From CAWKOH01 sp963851245 (GTDB lineage Bacteria; Actinomycetota; Acidimicrobiia; Acidimicrobiales; Palsa-688): a DNA stretch of 64,000 bases. Shown in pieces: positions 8,468 to 18,518 of this stretch. Each line of letters begins with the position of its first letter. Position 1 is the first letter of the stretch. The position numbers and the translations under genes were made by a program. The stretch lies in contig CAWKOH010000007.1 of NCBI GenBank assembly GCA_963851245.1, forward strand, positions 310,001-374,000, in the 5' to 3' direction. The notes beneath the pieces were generated by a model. That model was not told where the DNA came from and made no database searches. It worked only from the letters and a program-made list of their open reading frames with translations.

Positions 8468-10045
8468 GTGGCCACTCAGGACAGTTTGGGGCGGGTAGGG
8501 CTGCCGATGCCTGTGGCCGACCTGGCCAGGCGGGACTGGGACGTCGTCGTCGTCGGCGGCGGACACAACGGGCTGACCGCCGCCGCTTATCTGGCCCGAT
8601 CTGGCTATCGCGTCCTGGTCCTGGAGCGGCGCGACCACCTGGGCGGGGCGTGCACCCTCGAGGAGCCGTTCCTGGAGGAGGGTTGGCGGGTCAGCCCATG
8701 CGCCTACCTCGTCGGGCTCCTTCACCCTCTCGTGGTGGAGGAACTGGGCCTGCGCGGACGTGGGTACCGGGTGGAGGTGGTGGACCCCCATCTGTGGTGT
8801 CCGTTCACAGACGGGACGTCCATCGCCCTTTGGGAGGACCCGGTGCGCAGCGCGGCGGCAGTGGCCGAGCTATCGCCGGCCGACGCGGAGGGCTATCGCC
8901 GCTACGGAGAACTGTTCGGCCGGATCCGGCGGATCCTGCGGGAAGGGACACGGGACCTGTGGGTCGGCGACGCCCCTGACCGGGCCCAGATCGAGGAGCT
9001 CCTGGCCGGCGACCCGGAAGCCACCGAGGTGGTGTTCGAGGCTTCCATCGCCGACGTGGTCGAACGTTACGTGCGCGACGAACGCTTGCGGACGGCGCTC
9101 CACGGTCAGGGTCTCATCGGGACTTACGCCGGCCCTCGCGATCCGGGAACGGCATCCATCCACCTTCTGCACGCCTCCGGGACCCTGGAGGGCGTACCGG
9201 GGGCGTGGGGTTACGTCGAGGGAGGCATGGGCCGGGTGTCGTTTCTACTGGCGGACGCGGCTATCGATGCCGGAGCCCTGTTGGCCGCAGGTGTCCCGGT
9301 GGCCGCCATCCGCCCCGGTGAGGGGGTTGTCCTCGAAGGCGGAGAGTTCATCCGGGCCCCGGTCGTGGTGTCGAACGCGGACCCGAAGCGCACCCTGGTC
9401 CTCTGCGAGGACGGAGTTCCAACCTCGTTCCGGAACCGGATCGAGAACTGGCGCACGGAGAGCCCGGTGCTCAAGATCAACTGCGGCCTGGTCCGCCTCC
9501 CGACCTTCGCCCAGAAGCATCCCGGCGTCGAGCCCCATCGGGCCATGGTGACCATATCGACCGGGATCGATGACACTCAGGCCGCCTTCGAAGCGAGCCG
9601 TCGGGGCCGGCCCTCTCCGGCCTGGTGCGAACTGTATTTCCACACGGCCTACGACCCGTCCGTCGCTCCCGCCGGGCGCCATGCTATGAGCGTGTTCGCC
9701 CAGTATGTTCCCTACGAACTGGATCACGGCGATTGGCAACACCGGCGTGAGGAGATCGGCGACCAGGCCATCGCCTCCATAGCCCGGTTCGCCCCCGATA
9801 TTGCCGATTGCATCCTGCACCGGCAGGTTCTCGGACCGCCGGACATCGAGGACCGGATCGGGCTCACCGGAGGGCACATATTCCAAGGGGAGTGTCTTCC
9901 CGATCAGATGTGGGACCGGCGTTTCTCGCCTCGCACCGAGATCCCGGGGGTCTACCTCTGCGGCGCCGCCACCCATCCAGGGGGGAGCGTGATCGCGGTC
10001 AACGGTCGCAACGCGGCCATGGCGGTTATAGCTGACAGCTGCTAG
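8468..10045 (+). CDS. FAD-dependent oxidoreductase of the phytoene desaturase / PYROXD2 type
   Basis: A 525-residue flavoprotein. It begins with a short leader, then the dinucleotide-binding fold DVVVVGGGHNGLTAAAYLARS followed by VLVLERRDHLGGACTLEEPF. The C-terminal FAD contact is PGVYLCGAATHPGGSVIAVNG. This arrangement is typical of the carotenoid-desaturase-like branch of amine oxidases, but no carotenoid genes are nearby and the substrate cannot be named. The GTG at 8468 lies 15 bases after the metF stop, suggesting co-transcription. Confidence 0.85.
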   Translation: MATQDSLGRVGLPMPVADLARRDWDVVVVGGGHNGLTAAAYLARSGYRVLVLERRDHLGGACTLEEPFLEEGWRVSPCAYLVGLLHPLVVEELGLRGRGYRVEVVDPHLWCPFTDGTSIALWEDPVRSAAAVAELSPADAEGYRRYGELFGRIRRILREGTRDLWVGDAPDRAQIEELLAGDPEATEVVFEASIADVVERYVRDERLRTALHGQGLIGTYAGPRDPGTASIHLLHASGTLEGVPGAWGYVEGGMGRVSFLLADAAIDAGALLAAGVPVAAIRPGEGVVLEGGEFIRAPVVVSNADPKRTLVLCEDGVPTSFRNRIENWRTESPVLKINCGLVRLPTFAQKHPGVEPHRAMVTISTGIDDTQAAFEASRRGRPSPAWCELYFHTAYDPSVAPAGRHAMSVFAQYVPYELDHGDWQHRREEIGDQAIASIARFAPDIADCILHRQVLGPPDIEDRIGLTGGHIFQGECLPDQMWDRRFSPRTEIPGVYLCGAATHPGGSVIAVNGRNAAMAVIADSC

Positions 10046-10051
10046 TGCCGG

Positions 10052-13018
10052 TTAGCTCGAGTAGATGGCGGCGGCGTTGTTGACAACCCAAGGATCACCC
10101 GTGGGCCCGACCGTGACGCCGGTCGCGCCGCCCGCGCGCTGGGCCCAACCAGAGACGGTCCACGTGAAGATGGGGTGACCCCCCGATGCCGCTCCGCTGC
10201 CGAGCACCCAGACGGCCCCATCGCTTCCTTCAGCAATCGCTACAGCCGAACCCGATTGGAGGTTCCAGCCAGAGCCGTTCCACTGGAAAATGTTGCCACT
10301 GGTGTTTGTGACCCAGGGATTGCCGGTAGGACCTACGGCTATGGCGCTGGCTGCGCCGGGCTCCTGGACCCACGTGCTGCCCGTCCATCTATAGATGGGA
10401 TGGCCTCCGGAAACGACCCTGTTCCCCAGCACCCAGACCGAACCATTGGCGCCGATGCTGACCGCAACGGCGGCGCCCGGCATGTGGATCCAACCGGCGC
10501 CGTTCCACTGGAAGATCTGGCCGACATTGTTCACGACCCACGGGTTGCCGTTAGGGCCAACCGCTATTCCCGTCGCCCCGCCTGGCCTGACCAGCCAGCC
10601 GGACCCGACGCGTTCGTATAGCGGATGGCCACCGGGAGTGGTGCCGTTTCCTACCACCCACACGACTCCATCCGCCCCTTCGCTGATGGCGGTGGCCGCG
10701 CCCGAGACGTGGGAGAAGCCCGGGAAGCTGACATTAGGCACTGGAGTGAACCATCCCGATTGGGCTGAGAAGCCGGGCCGGTGCCCTGGCTGTTCGGTGG
10801 CCGTGACGCTGAAGAAGCGGTAAGGGGTTCCGTTTGTCAGCCCAGACACCGTGCAGGAGGTCGCAGCGACGTGGACGTGCACCCCGGGTGATCCGTAACG
10901 GTGGACGTTGTATCCTATGCTCGGCGTCCCCCGTGATAGGTGGGCGCATGCCACGACAGCTGTGACAGATCCATTACCGGCCGTTGCTCGGTAACTGACC
11001 TGTCGGGGCGGCTGGGCATGGCACAAGAGGCGGAGGATCAGATCGACTCCGCCGAGATAGCCGAGGCCGGTTGCGAGGTTCTGTCCGCCGTTCTAGAGGC
11101 CGCATATTGCTCGCGTTAGTCTCGGTGAAGTCGTTGTTGCCGCTGCGTGACCTTGCCGACGACGAGATCGCCGTTACTCGAGCGGCTTCATAGATCAGTG
11201 GGTTGATGAAACCCGACATTGGCCTCGCATTCGACATTGGTCCAGTGCCAATCTGCGGCCCACGATGGGGCTGCCAGGCTGGTGCCCGCACCGGAACGCC
11301 GAATTGGATACCATTGCTGCACCGAACCGGTTCCGCCTAGATCGCATGGTCCGCTCCGGTGCGTCGGTGCAAACGCCTCAATGTAAGAATATCCCGCCAA
11401 CGCTGAAACATCCGGGACTTCTCGACAACGCCAGTGTCGTGCCCCCGTATGGCCCGTCTGAGCCGCCTCCCGAGACACAACCAGCCTGAAGAGTCGTGTT
11501 CGAGGGTCTGGTACGTGGGCTGGTCCCATGCGCCGCTCAGCTCCGCCGCCACGAAGCCCCGATCGACGCAATCCGCCGGGTTCGATGCACAGGCAAGACT
11601 GTCAGCCGTTGCTTGAGGCGTGTTCCAGACGTATTGAGACCCAGTGAACAGTGGTCGTGTCGGTGCCACCGACAGCTGTCACCAGGGGATTCGACGCCGG
11701 ATCATTTACTGCTAACTGACTGCTCTGGTCTACGGCCGTGAGATCGACATAGCAGGCTTCAGATCCTGGTGTCGCCGAGGCGACGAGGATCGTCTGACCC
11801 TGCACTCAGGGCCTCGGAGAAAAGAGTGGATCTCCGACGCGTACAGCCCACTCCCGCCGGTCTGGCTTGTTGCTTCGGATTCGCAGAGACCCCACGACGA
11901 CGAGATGACCGCTGGGAAGCGGAATTCCGGATATACCGCCTATGATGGCCGCGGTCCATGGATCGAGATCTACCCCGTTGGCATTGGCGGTTTCGTACAC
12001 GGCGATATTGGCTGCGGGCGCGAGGCCCATCACCGTCTCGATGTCGGAGGTCGCTTCAATGGTTTCCGGAGCGGCAGGCGGCGGAGACGTCGTGGGTCCG
12101 TATTGAACATAGACCGTCGGCGAGAACCCAAGCATTGCGCCCACATCGTGACCGCCTGCTGGTCGAAGGAGTCATACTCGATGAGCCCTATGGTCTCGTT
12201 CTGCCCCGTGTCACTCTTCGAATAGAACCCCGAGAGCTTGTATGCCGATGCCAGGTCCGCCGGATCCATCGCAACAGGACTCGATCCAGCACCTATGCCG
12301 CTCAGCTCGTCGAGCACTCCTGCGTTGCGGTGATCGCCAGGCTTCGTGAGAGCGGGCGCAACTTCTGGCGACAGCGATTCTGGCGGCCCCTGAATGTGCG
12401 AGCCCGAACGATGTTGTCGTGCACCCGAACCCAGGGCGTCAGGCCGTCGATGTAGCTGATGGACGAGGCCAGGTTGGCCGGCAGCCCCGGCGCCTCGGTG
12501 GCGCCAACCACCTGGGCGCCCGCCGCGGTCTGAACCTGGTCCATGGTGGTGTGCAACGCGGCGTTGAGCTCCTTGACCGTTCCCGATACCGGCTCCGACA
12601 TGCCGTTCGGATCGAGCGGCCCGACCGTGAGCCTGAGGCTCGTCAGGTAGCTGTTGACCGGGTCAGTGGTGGCCGCCGGCGGGGCGTAGAGGGCCCTGAA
12701 CTGGCTGACGGACAGATAATGCCGGTAGTCGGGAGAAGAAGGGCTCGCGATCGCCTGTGCGGCCGCCTTCAGGGCCGTCGCGTCGGGAGATGCGAAGTAG
12801 AGCCGGAGGTGCAGCACGGTGGCCGCCGCGGCGGCCTTCTCCAAGCGGGCGCCGGAGCGGCTGAGCGGAGCCGGTTGCATCCCGGACAACCGGGTGACGA
12901 CCCGATTCGGAGAGGTGGCTGCGCCAGCCGCGACCGGCGCAATCAGTGTCAGCATTAGCGCCGCTGCTGCCAGCACAATGATTCGGCGAAGCATTGATAC
13001 GCGGGCGCACCGCACCAT
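10052..13018 (-). pseudogene. Secreted sedolisin (S53) peptidase with FN3 domain and propeller repeats, many frameshifts
   Basis: One large gene read right to left. The ATG at 13018 follows AAGGAGG; a signal peptide (LRRIIVLAAAALMLTLIAPV) precedes a pro-kumamolisin activation domain (DYRHYLSVSQFRALYAP). The catalytic domain is spread over all three frames from about 12330 to 11040: IGLIEYDSFDQQAVT, an E-x3-D site EATSDIE, QTILVASATPGSEACYVD, VTAVGGTD, VPDVSALA, the serine motif GTSLAAPSWAA and NLATGLGYLGG. The 3' part is one clean frame: an FN3-like domain, then four or five roughly 46-residue repeats built on SDGAVWVLG, GGHPIY and GNPWVVN (tectonin/propeller-like). It is either a decayed gene or a badly read stretch; the intact propeller argues against old decay. 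Confidence 0.8.
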
Positions 13019-13210
13019 GCTGTAGAGCCTCCTTAACAACCGCCCGCGCTCGCTACCCAGCCAGCCTGTTTAGCGTACCGCACCCGACTTTGCCGGTTGG
13101 CGTATCCCAGGCGCTTTCCAGCTTCCGGAGCTGCCGCTTTCGACCACTACGAGTAGGTATGCCGAGCCCCGGTCGCATCGCCCTCGGTCAGAGGTGAGCT
13201 GCCCGGCCGA

Positions 13211-13852
13211 TCAGGGCGGTCGCGTCACAAGCAGGTAGCAACGGTGACTCGGGTGCTCTACCCCTCTGTACGGCGCCCGGTCGATCCGCGCCCCGAACTG
13301 AAAGCCCGTATCGATCAAGGCCGTCAGCTCTTCGTCGGGATCGAGGAACCGAAACGTAAGGTCGACCTGGTGGTCCCACCACTCGCTCCGCGTCATGGAG
13401 CCCCCTGCTGCCACGTCGTCGTCGAACACGTGAAAGGCGATCAGAGCGTGCCCTTGCGGCCGGAGGACCCGTAACAGCTCGGCGTAGGCCGCGGCCCGCG
13501 ACTCCTCATCGAGATGGATCACGCTGTAGAAGGACACGGCTGCCCCGAGACTGGTGGACGCCAAAGGCAAGCGGCGCATGTCCCCGGCCATGGCCGGAAC
13601 CCCGGCGTCGCGGTGCGTCAAAGCGCACATCCGGAGGGAGAGGTCCAATCCGATAGCGGAAACCCCCAGCCCCGCCAGGTAGGCGGTCACGTGGCCCGGG
13701 CCGCAGCCGATATCGGCGACCGGGTAAGCGCCGGCCGCATCAGCCACGACTCTCAGGAGTGCCCGGTCCAGTGGCTTGCCCGCTAACTCTGAGCCGACTT
13801 CTGCCGCGTAGCGCTCGGCGATGGCGTCATAGCTGCGCCGGACGTCGCTCAC
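13211..13852 (-). CDS. Class I SAM-dependent methyltransferase
   Basis: A 213-residue methyltransferase with motif I VADIGCGPGHVTAYLAGLG, post-I IGLDLS, motif II region MRRLPLASTSLGAAVSFYSV and LLRVLRPQGHALIAFHVF. The N-terminal RRSYDAIAERYAAE is common in the small-molecule methyltransferase (UbiE-like) group. The acceptor cannot be inferred. It lies 69 bases downstream of the LuxR-type regulator on the same strand and may be co-transcribed with it. The 170 bases toward the sedolisin start show no further gene. Confidence 0.85.
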   Translation of the reverse strand: MSDVRRSYDAIAERYAAEVGSELAGKPLDRALLRVVADAAGAYPVADIGCGPGHVTAYLAGLGVSAIGLDLSLRMCALTHRDAGVPAMAGDMRRLPLASTSLGAAVSFYSVIHLDEESRAAAYAELLRVLRPQGHALIAFHVFDDDVAAGGSMTRSEWWDHQVDLTFRFLDPDEELTALIDTGFQFGARIDRAPYRGVEHPSHRCYLLVTRPP

Positions 13853-13921
13853 CGGGGCGACGATATCGGAGGGCCTGCGGGCCGGAGGATGGCTTTCTCG
13901 AAGCCCTGCGCCCGCTCGACG

Positions 13922-16780
13922 TCAGCTCGCCTCGGCCCCCTCCGGCACCGCGGCCAGGGCCTTGGCCAGGTCGCTTCGTCCGGTGATGCCCATCTTCGAG
14001 TACACCCGGGCCAGATGACTCTCGACGGTGCGCACGGAGAGGCACAGCTGGCTGGCGATGGCCCGGCTCGACCGGCCGTTCACGGCCAGCATCGCCACCT
14101 CCCGCTCTCGCCGGGTCAAATCGGGGGGAGCCAGAGCCAGGGCCATGCCGAGAGGGCGCGGACCGCCGTACCCGCGCAGGAAATCGTGGGACCGGGCGGC
14201 CGATGCGGCGGCGCGGCGGGGCAAACCCGCACGGGCGTGGGCTCGGCTGGCCTGGGCCGAACACTCCGCCGCGTTCAAGTGGAGGGTCAAGGAGTCGTAG
14301 CGTTCCGCCACCTCGTCGAGGGCCTCCCCCGAACCCGCTGCCCCGCCGGCGAGGGCCGCCGCATGGGCCGCTACGACGCACGCCAGGGGACCTTCCATCC
14401 GTTGGGCCAGGTCGGCGGCCTCCGCCGCCAAATCCGTCGAGCCCAGCCGAACTGATGATTCCCAGGCCTTCAGCTCGAAGGAGAGCAGATCTTTCGAGCG
14501 AGCTTGTTCACCGGCGACCCGAAGCTCCTGGAGGGATCGACCGACATCGCCCTCCGCGGCAGCTACCCAGGCCGCCGGGACGGCGAGGCGCAGTTCGCCC
14601 CAACCGTCGTTGCCGGCCACCCGCTGGGCTTCGGCCAGCACGGCGGTTGCCGCCACCGGGTCGCCCGATGTGGCCAGCGCCTCGATGAGTCCGCATAGGG
14701 CGTGCATCCTTGGGCCCAGCGGGTCGGCGCTCTCGAGGGCGGAGATCGATTCTCTGAATCGCGATATAGCCGTGGTCAGCCGGCCACGCGGCAGGGCCAC
14801 CCAACCAAGGGCTGCCGCCGCCGTCCCCTGGCCATACCGATCGTTGAGCTGCACCGCCAGCTGATGCTGGGCCCGGGCCCGCTGCTCCATCTCGGGGATC
14901 CGACCGGCCTGGAGGTACGAGACGGACAGGGCCGTCTGGCACCAGGACATCGACAGTCGTTCGCCGGCGGCTGAGTCGTTCTGGCACGAGTCGGCCGCCG
15001 CCACGGCTTGGTCAACCCGTCCGCACCACGACAGCCCGGTAGCGAGTGCGGCCCGGATCGCCACAGCCGAGCGGGGCCGCAGACCGTGCCTATCCAGCAG
15101 CCGTTCCGCTCGGGAAACCGTCTCGAGAGGGCGGCCCGAGAAAGTGAGCAACCCGGCCCGAATGGCCTCCACCCAGGTCCGCAGGGACAGGTCGCGTACG
15201 CGGGCCTCGGCTCGAGCCAGGGCGGTGTCGGCCTCGCCGTAGCGGCCCAAACCGGACGAGAGGATGAAGGCTCGAAGAACGGCCATCCGGGCCACCTGAT
15301 CGTCGCCTTGGCCCTGGTGATTCCCGAGGACGTCCAGGGCCTCGGAATACCGGCCCTGCGCCCTCAAGGCGTCAGCCAGGGCGCAGGCCGCTTCTGATCC
15401 GCCCTCCGCCGAGACCGCGGCCTCGGCCAGGCGCCGCGACATCTCCCAGTCGTTGCGCTCGGCGGCTCGGTTGCTGGCATCGATGAGGACATCGGCGTCC
15501 AGCTGCGCTCCGGCCTCGAGCCGCCAGGACACGATCCTGAGGATGTGGTGGTCCATTCTTCCGTCCGCCTCGAAGGCCTCCGCGAGCTTCAGTCCCAGGT
15601 CCGAAGCGCGGGTGGCCGGGATGTCGGCCCGGATGGATTCGGAGTAGATGGGATGGCAGGTGCGCACCTGCTGTTCGCCGTGCGAGCGCTCGATCCGGAG
15701 CAGACCTTTGCGATGAAGCCCCGAGACTTGCTCGAGCGACACCAGCCGCGTAAGCACCGTGAGCGGGACCGGATCGGCGAAGGCCACCACCTCCAGGGCG
15801 GACATCTCCTTGTCCTCGATGCGGCCCAGACGCTCCTGGATCAGCTCGCTGAGCCGGGGACCCATCTGCAGGTCGCCCCGGAGCCTCCAGCGGCCATGGT
15901 CGAGGACGATCCGGCCCAGAGTGCGCCCTTCCGTCACCAGTTCGCGCAGGTAGAGAGGGTTGCCGCCGCTGATCCTCCACAAGGCGTCGGCCAGGTCCGC
16001 ACCCAGTTGCGGATGCTCAGGGTGTGAGGCGTCGGGGTCTTGCCGGCCGTTGGTCTGGCCGTTGCCATTGCTCTGGCCGGTGTGATTGCTCTGGCCGGTG
16101 CCATTGCTCTGGCCGTCATGGTGGCCTCTGCCGTCAGCATCCCGGGTGCGGAACTGTTCGGGGCCGTCCGTCTGGCCGCTCCCATCGCTCCCGGCCAACT
16201 CTGTGGCCAGTAGCCGCGAGGCCAGTTCGAGTGTGTCACCGTTCCCCAGCGGCTCGATGTCGATTCGCTCGACCAAGCCCTCCTTCCAGAGAGCCCGCAC
16301 CGCTTCGACCTGGGTGTGACCCGATCGCATGACCACGACCGCCTTGGCCCCCTCTGAGGCCACCAGTTGGAAGAGCAGGGTGGCCGACTGGCCGTCGATG
16401 CGATGGGCGTCGTCGACGCCGATCAGGAGTTGCCGGCCCCCGGCCCGGTCCATGACAGCCCGCCGGATGGTCTGCAGCAGGGTGAACGGCCCCGGCTGCT
16501 GGCCCGGCTTGCCGCCCACGTCGGGCACCAGCGGGGCGAAGGCGCCGAAGGGAATGGATGGGCCTGAGGCGGACGCCACCACCCAAAGGATCTCGTAGTC
16601 GGGCCGCTGGCGGTACTGAGCCAGGAGGGCACGGGCCAGCCGGGTCTTGCCGACCCCTGGTTCCCCGACGAGCAGCACGCCACCGCCCCCGGTCCCGAGG
16701 GCCACTCCGGCCGCCTCCAACTCTGCCTCCCTGCCCACCAGACCCACATGGTGGGCCGCCCACTCACCCACGGAGAGCAT
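13922..16780 (-). CDS. Large ATPase-LuxR transcriptional regulator (LAL/MalT-like)
   Basis: Predicted cytoplasmic transcription activator of 952 residues. The start MLSVGEWAAHHVGLVGREAE at 16780 is used because the AAA module begins there and upstream codons overlap icd. Walker A is GEPGVGKTR and Walker B LLIGVDDAH, followed by a long helical-repeat sensor region and a C-terminal LuxR helix-turn-helix (LTRREREVAMLAVNGRSSRA, then VRTVESHLARVYSKMGI). An unusual Gly/Asn/Gln-rich insert lies at roughly residues 220-255 and is encoded by 18-bp tandem repeats. It is divergent from icd. The ligand and target are unknown. The 2.86-kb frame is uninterrupted. Confidence 0.88.
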   Translation of the reverse strand: MLSVGEWAAHHVGLVGREAELEAAGVALGTGGGGVLLVGEPGVGKTRLARALLAQYRQRPDYEILWVVASASGPSIPFGAFAPLVPDVGGKPGQQPGPFTLLQTIRRAVMDRAGGRQLLIGVDDAHRIDGQSATLLFQLVASEGAKAVVVMRSGHTQVEAVRALWKEGLVERIDIEPLGNGDTLELASRLLATELAGSDGSGQTDGPEQFRTRDADGRGHHDGQSNGTGQSNHTGQSNGNGQTNGRQDPDASHPEHPQLGADLADALWRISGGNPLYLRELVTEGRTLGRIVLDHGRWRLRGDLQMGPRLSELIQERLGRIEDKEMSALEVVAFADPVPLTVLTRLVSLEQVSGLHRKGLLRIERSHGEQQVRTCHPIYSESIRADIPATRASDLGLKLAEAFEADGRMDHHILRIVSWRLEAGAQLDADVLIDASNRAAERNDWEMSRRLAEAAVSAEGGSEAACALADALRAQGRYSEALDVLGNHQGQGDDQVARMAVLRAFILSSGLGRYGEADTALARAEARVRDLSLRTWVEAIRAGLLTFSGRPLETVSRAERLLDRHGLRPRSAVAIRAALATGLSWCGRVDQAVAAADSCQNDSAAGERLSMSWCQTALSVSYLQAGRIPEMEQRARAQHQLAVQLNDRYGQGTAAAALGWVALPRGRLTTAISRFRESISALESADPLGPRMHALCGLIEALATSGDPVAATAVLAEAQRVAGNDGWGELRLAVPAAWVAAAEGDVGRSLQELRVAGEQARSKDLLSFELKAWESSVRLGSTDLAAEAADLAQRMEGPLACVVAAHAAALAGGAAGSGEALDEVAERYDSLTLHLNAAECSAQASRAHARAGLPRRAAASAARSHDFLRGYGGPRPLGMALALAPPDLTRREREVAMLAVNGRSSRAIASQLCLSVRTVESHLARVYSKMGITGRSDLAKALAAVPEGAEAS
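16045..16121. repeat. 18-bp tandem repeat inside the LuxR-type regulator
   Basis: Three near-identical 18-base units (16057-16074, 16075-16092, 16093-16110) built on GGCCGGTGCCATTGCTCT, flanked by partial units. On the coding (minus) strand they encode a repeated SN-x-TGQ hexapeptide, a hydrophilic linker between the NTPase module and the repeat region. The unit is a multiple of three, so copy number can change without breaking the frame. Confidence 0.8.
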
Positions 16781-16809
16781 TATCGCGTGTCTGAAAGCCC
16801 GCCGGTAGG

Positions 16810-16831
16810 GGTAATCGGATCCCCGATAACC
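16810..16831. promoter_or_regulatory. Inverted repeat in the icd / LuxR-regulator divergent promoter
   Basis: Arms GGTAATCGG (16810-16818) and CCGATAACC (16823-16831) are inverse complements with one mismatch and a 4-base spacer. The element lies in the 58-base gap between the divergent regulator and icd, ending 7 bases before the icd ATG. It could be an operator or a hairpin that affects icd translation; the sequence does not decide. Confidence 0.35.
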
Positions 16832-16838
16832 TGAGAAC

Positions 16839-18035
16839 ATGGCCGAGAAGATCACTATGCAGGCGGACGGAACGCTGAACGTCCCCGACGCACCGATTAT
16901 CCCGTTCATCGAGGGCGATGGAACCGGCGTCGACATCTGGCCGGCCGCCAAGCTGGTGCTCGATGCCGCCGCGGCCAAGCATGGCAAGTCGATCGCGTGG
17001 CGAGAGGTGCTGGCGGGGGAGAAGGCCTTCAACCAGACCGGCAACTGGCTCCCCGATGAGACCATCGAGGTCTTCAGGGAGTACCTGATCGGGATCAAGG
17101 GGCCCCTGACCACCCCGGTCGGTGGCGGCTTCCGCTCGCTCAACGTGGCCTTACGCCAGATCCTGGACCTCTACGTTTGTCTCCGCCCCATCCGGTGGTT
17201 CGAGGGCGTTCCCTCCCCGGTGAAGCGGCCGGATCTGGTCGACATGGTGATCTTCCGGGAGAACACGGAAGACATCTACGCCGGTCTCGAGGTCCAGGAG
17301 GGGACTGCCGAAGCCAAGCGGCTGATCGAGCTACTCCACGACGAGTTCGGCTGGGACATCCGGCCCGACAGCGGCGTCGGGATCAAGCCGGTGTCCGAAA
17401 CCGGCTCGAAGCGGCTGATCCGGGCCGCCATCAATTACGCGGTCAAGCGTGGTCGCAAGTCGGTCACGTTGGTGCACAAGGGCAACATTCAGAAGTTCAC
17501 GGAGGGCGCGTTCCGCAGTTGGGGCTACGAGCTGGTCAAGGACGAGTTCGCCGATGTGGCGGTGGGCTGGGACGACTGCGACGGGAAGCCGGGGGACCGC
17601 ATCCTGGTCAAGGACAACATTGCTGACATAACGCTGCAGCAGGTCCTCACCCGGCCTGACGAGTTCGACGTCATCGCCACCACCAACCTGAACGGGGACT
17701 ATCTCTCCGACGCCCTCGCCGCTCAGGTGGGCGGGATCGGCATCGCCCCCGGGGCCAACATCAACTACGTGAGCGGCCACGGCATCTTCGAGGCCACCCA
17801 CGGAACCGCCCCCAAGTACGCCGGGCTGGACAAGGTCAACCCGGGGTCGGTACTCCTGTCAGGGGTGATGATGTTCGAGCACCTCGGATGGCAGGAGGCC
17901 GCGGACGAGATCGTCGCCGCCATGCAGGCGACCATCGCCGACAAGATCGTCACCTACGACTTCGCCCGCCAGATGGAGGGGGCGACCGAGGTGAAGACAT
18001 CGGAGTTCGCGGCCGCCATCGTCGAGCGGCTCTAA
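16839..18035 (+). CDS. icd: Isocitrate dehydrogenase, NADP-dependent
   Basis: TCA-cycle oxidative decarboxylase making 2-oxoglutarate; 398 residues, intact. It has IIPFIEGDGTGVDIWPA, the substrate loop GGGFRSLNVALRQ (with the Ser phosphorylated by AceK in E. coli), LRPIRWFEGVPSPVKRPD, VIFRENTEDIYAG, VHKGNIQKFTEGAFRSWGYE and the cofactor segment HGTAPKYAGLDKVNPGSV. Lys-Tyr in the last motif is the NADP-specific pair. It is the dimeric prokaryotic type rather than the monomeric type of mycobacteria. No strong Shine-Dalgarno box is visible. Confidence 0.96.
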   Translation: MAEKITMQADGTLNVPDAPIIPFIEGDGTGVDIWPAAKLVLDAAAAKHGKSIAWREVLAGEKAFNQTGNWLPDETIEVFREYLIGIKGPLTTPVGGGFRSLNVALRQILDLYVCLRPIRWFEGVPSPVKRPDLVDMVIFRENTEDIYAGLEVQEGTAEAKRLIELLHDEFGWDIRPDSGVGIKPVSETGSKRLIRAAINYAVKRGRKSVTLVHKGNIQKFTEGAFRSWGYELVKDEFADVAVGWDDCDGKPGDRILVKDNIADITLQQVLTRPDEFDVIATTNLNGDYLSDALAAQVGGIGIAPGANINYVSGHGIFEATHGTAPKYAGLDKVNPGSVLLSGVMMFEHLGWQEAADEIVAAMQATIADKIVTYDFARQMEGATEVKTSEFAAAIVERL

Positions 18036-18101
18036 GGCTTCTCGAGCAGGCCCCTGATCCCCCGCAGGCTTTCGGCTGGAGCCCGGACTGCTGGGCGCCC
18101 T

Positions 18102-18479
18102 TTGTCAGAGCTCGAGCTGGTCATGCCCGTAGCAGTCGAGTTCACCGACGACGTCGACGAGGCCGCCAAGCGGCATGCCCGCGGGTATGCCTTCACCATC
18201 GGGGCCATGGGCTCCAGAAGCCAGAACTTCTACAGCGCGGCGTTCGAACGCCAGGGTTTCGGCGAAGCGGTGAGGCAGGTCCAGGAGCTATGGCTGGCCG
18301 GGTGCCGGGAGGAGGCCGAGGACGGGGTCCCGGTCGAGCCGGGGCGCCGGACCAACCTGCTCGGGACACCGGCCATGGTCAAGGAGCGGCTGCGCCTTTA
18401 CCGTGACGCCGGCATCGGCACCATCCAGATGAAGCCGTCGGGTGACCGGAGGTCGCGCATCGACGACGTCTCCAGCTGA
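18102..18479 (+). pseudogene. C-terminal fragment of an LLM-class (F420-dependent) oxidoreductase
   Basis: An open stretch encoding about 118 residues that matches only the C-terminal third of luciferase-like F420-dependent oxidoreductases: VAVEFTDDVDEAAKRHARGY, GSRSQNFYSAAFERQGF and TNLLGTPAMVKERLRLYRDAGI. Full members have about 330-350 residues. No N-terminal sequence or good start lies upstream; icd ends 66 bases before. It is most likely a deletion remnant. Confidence 0.7.
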
Positions 18480-18518
18480 TGGAGCTCGTGCGCGAAGTGA
18501 ATGAAGAGGAGGCTCCGC

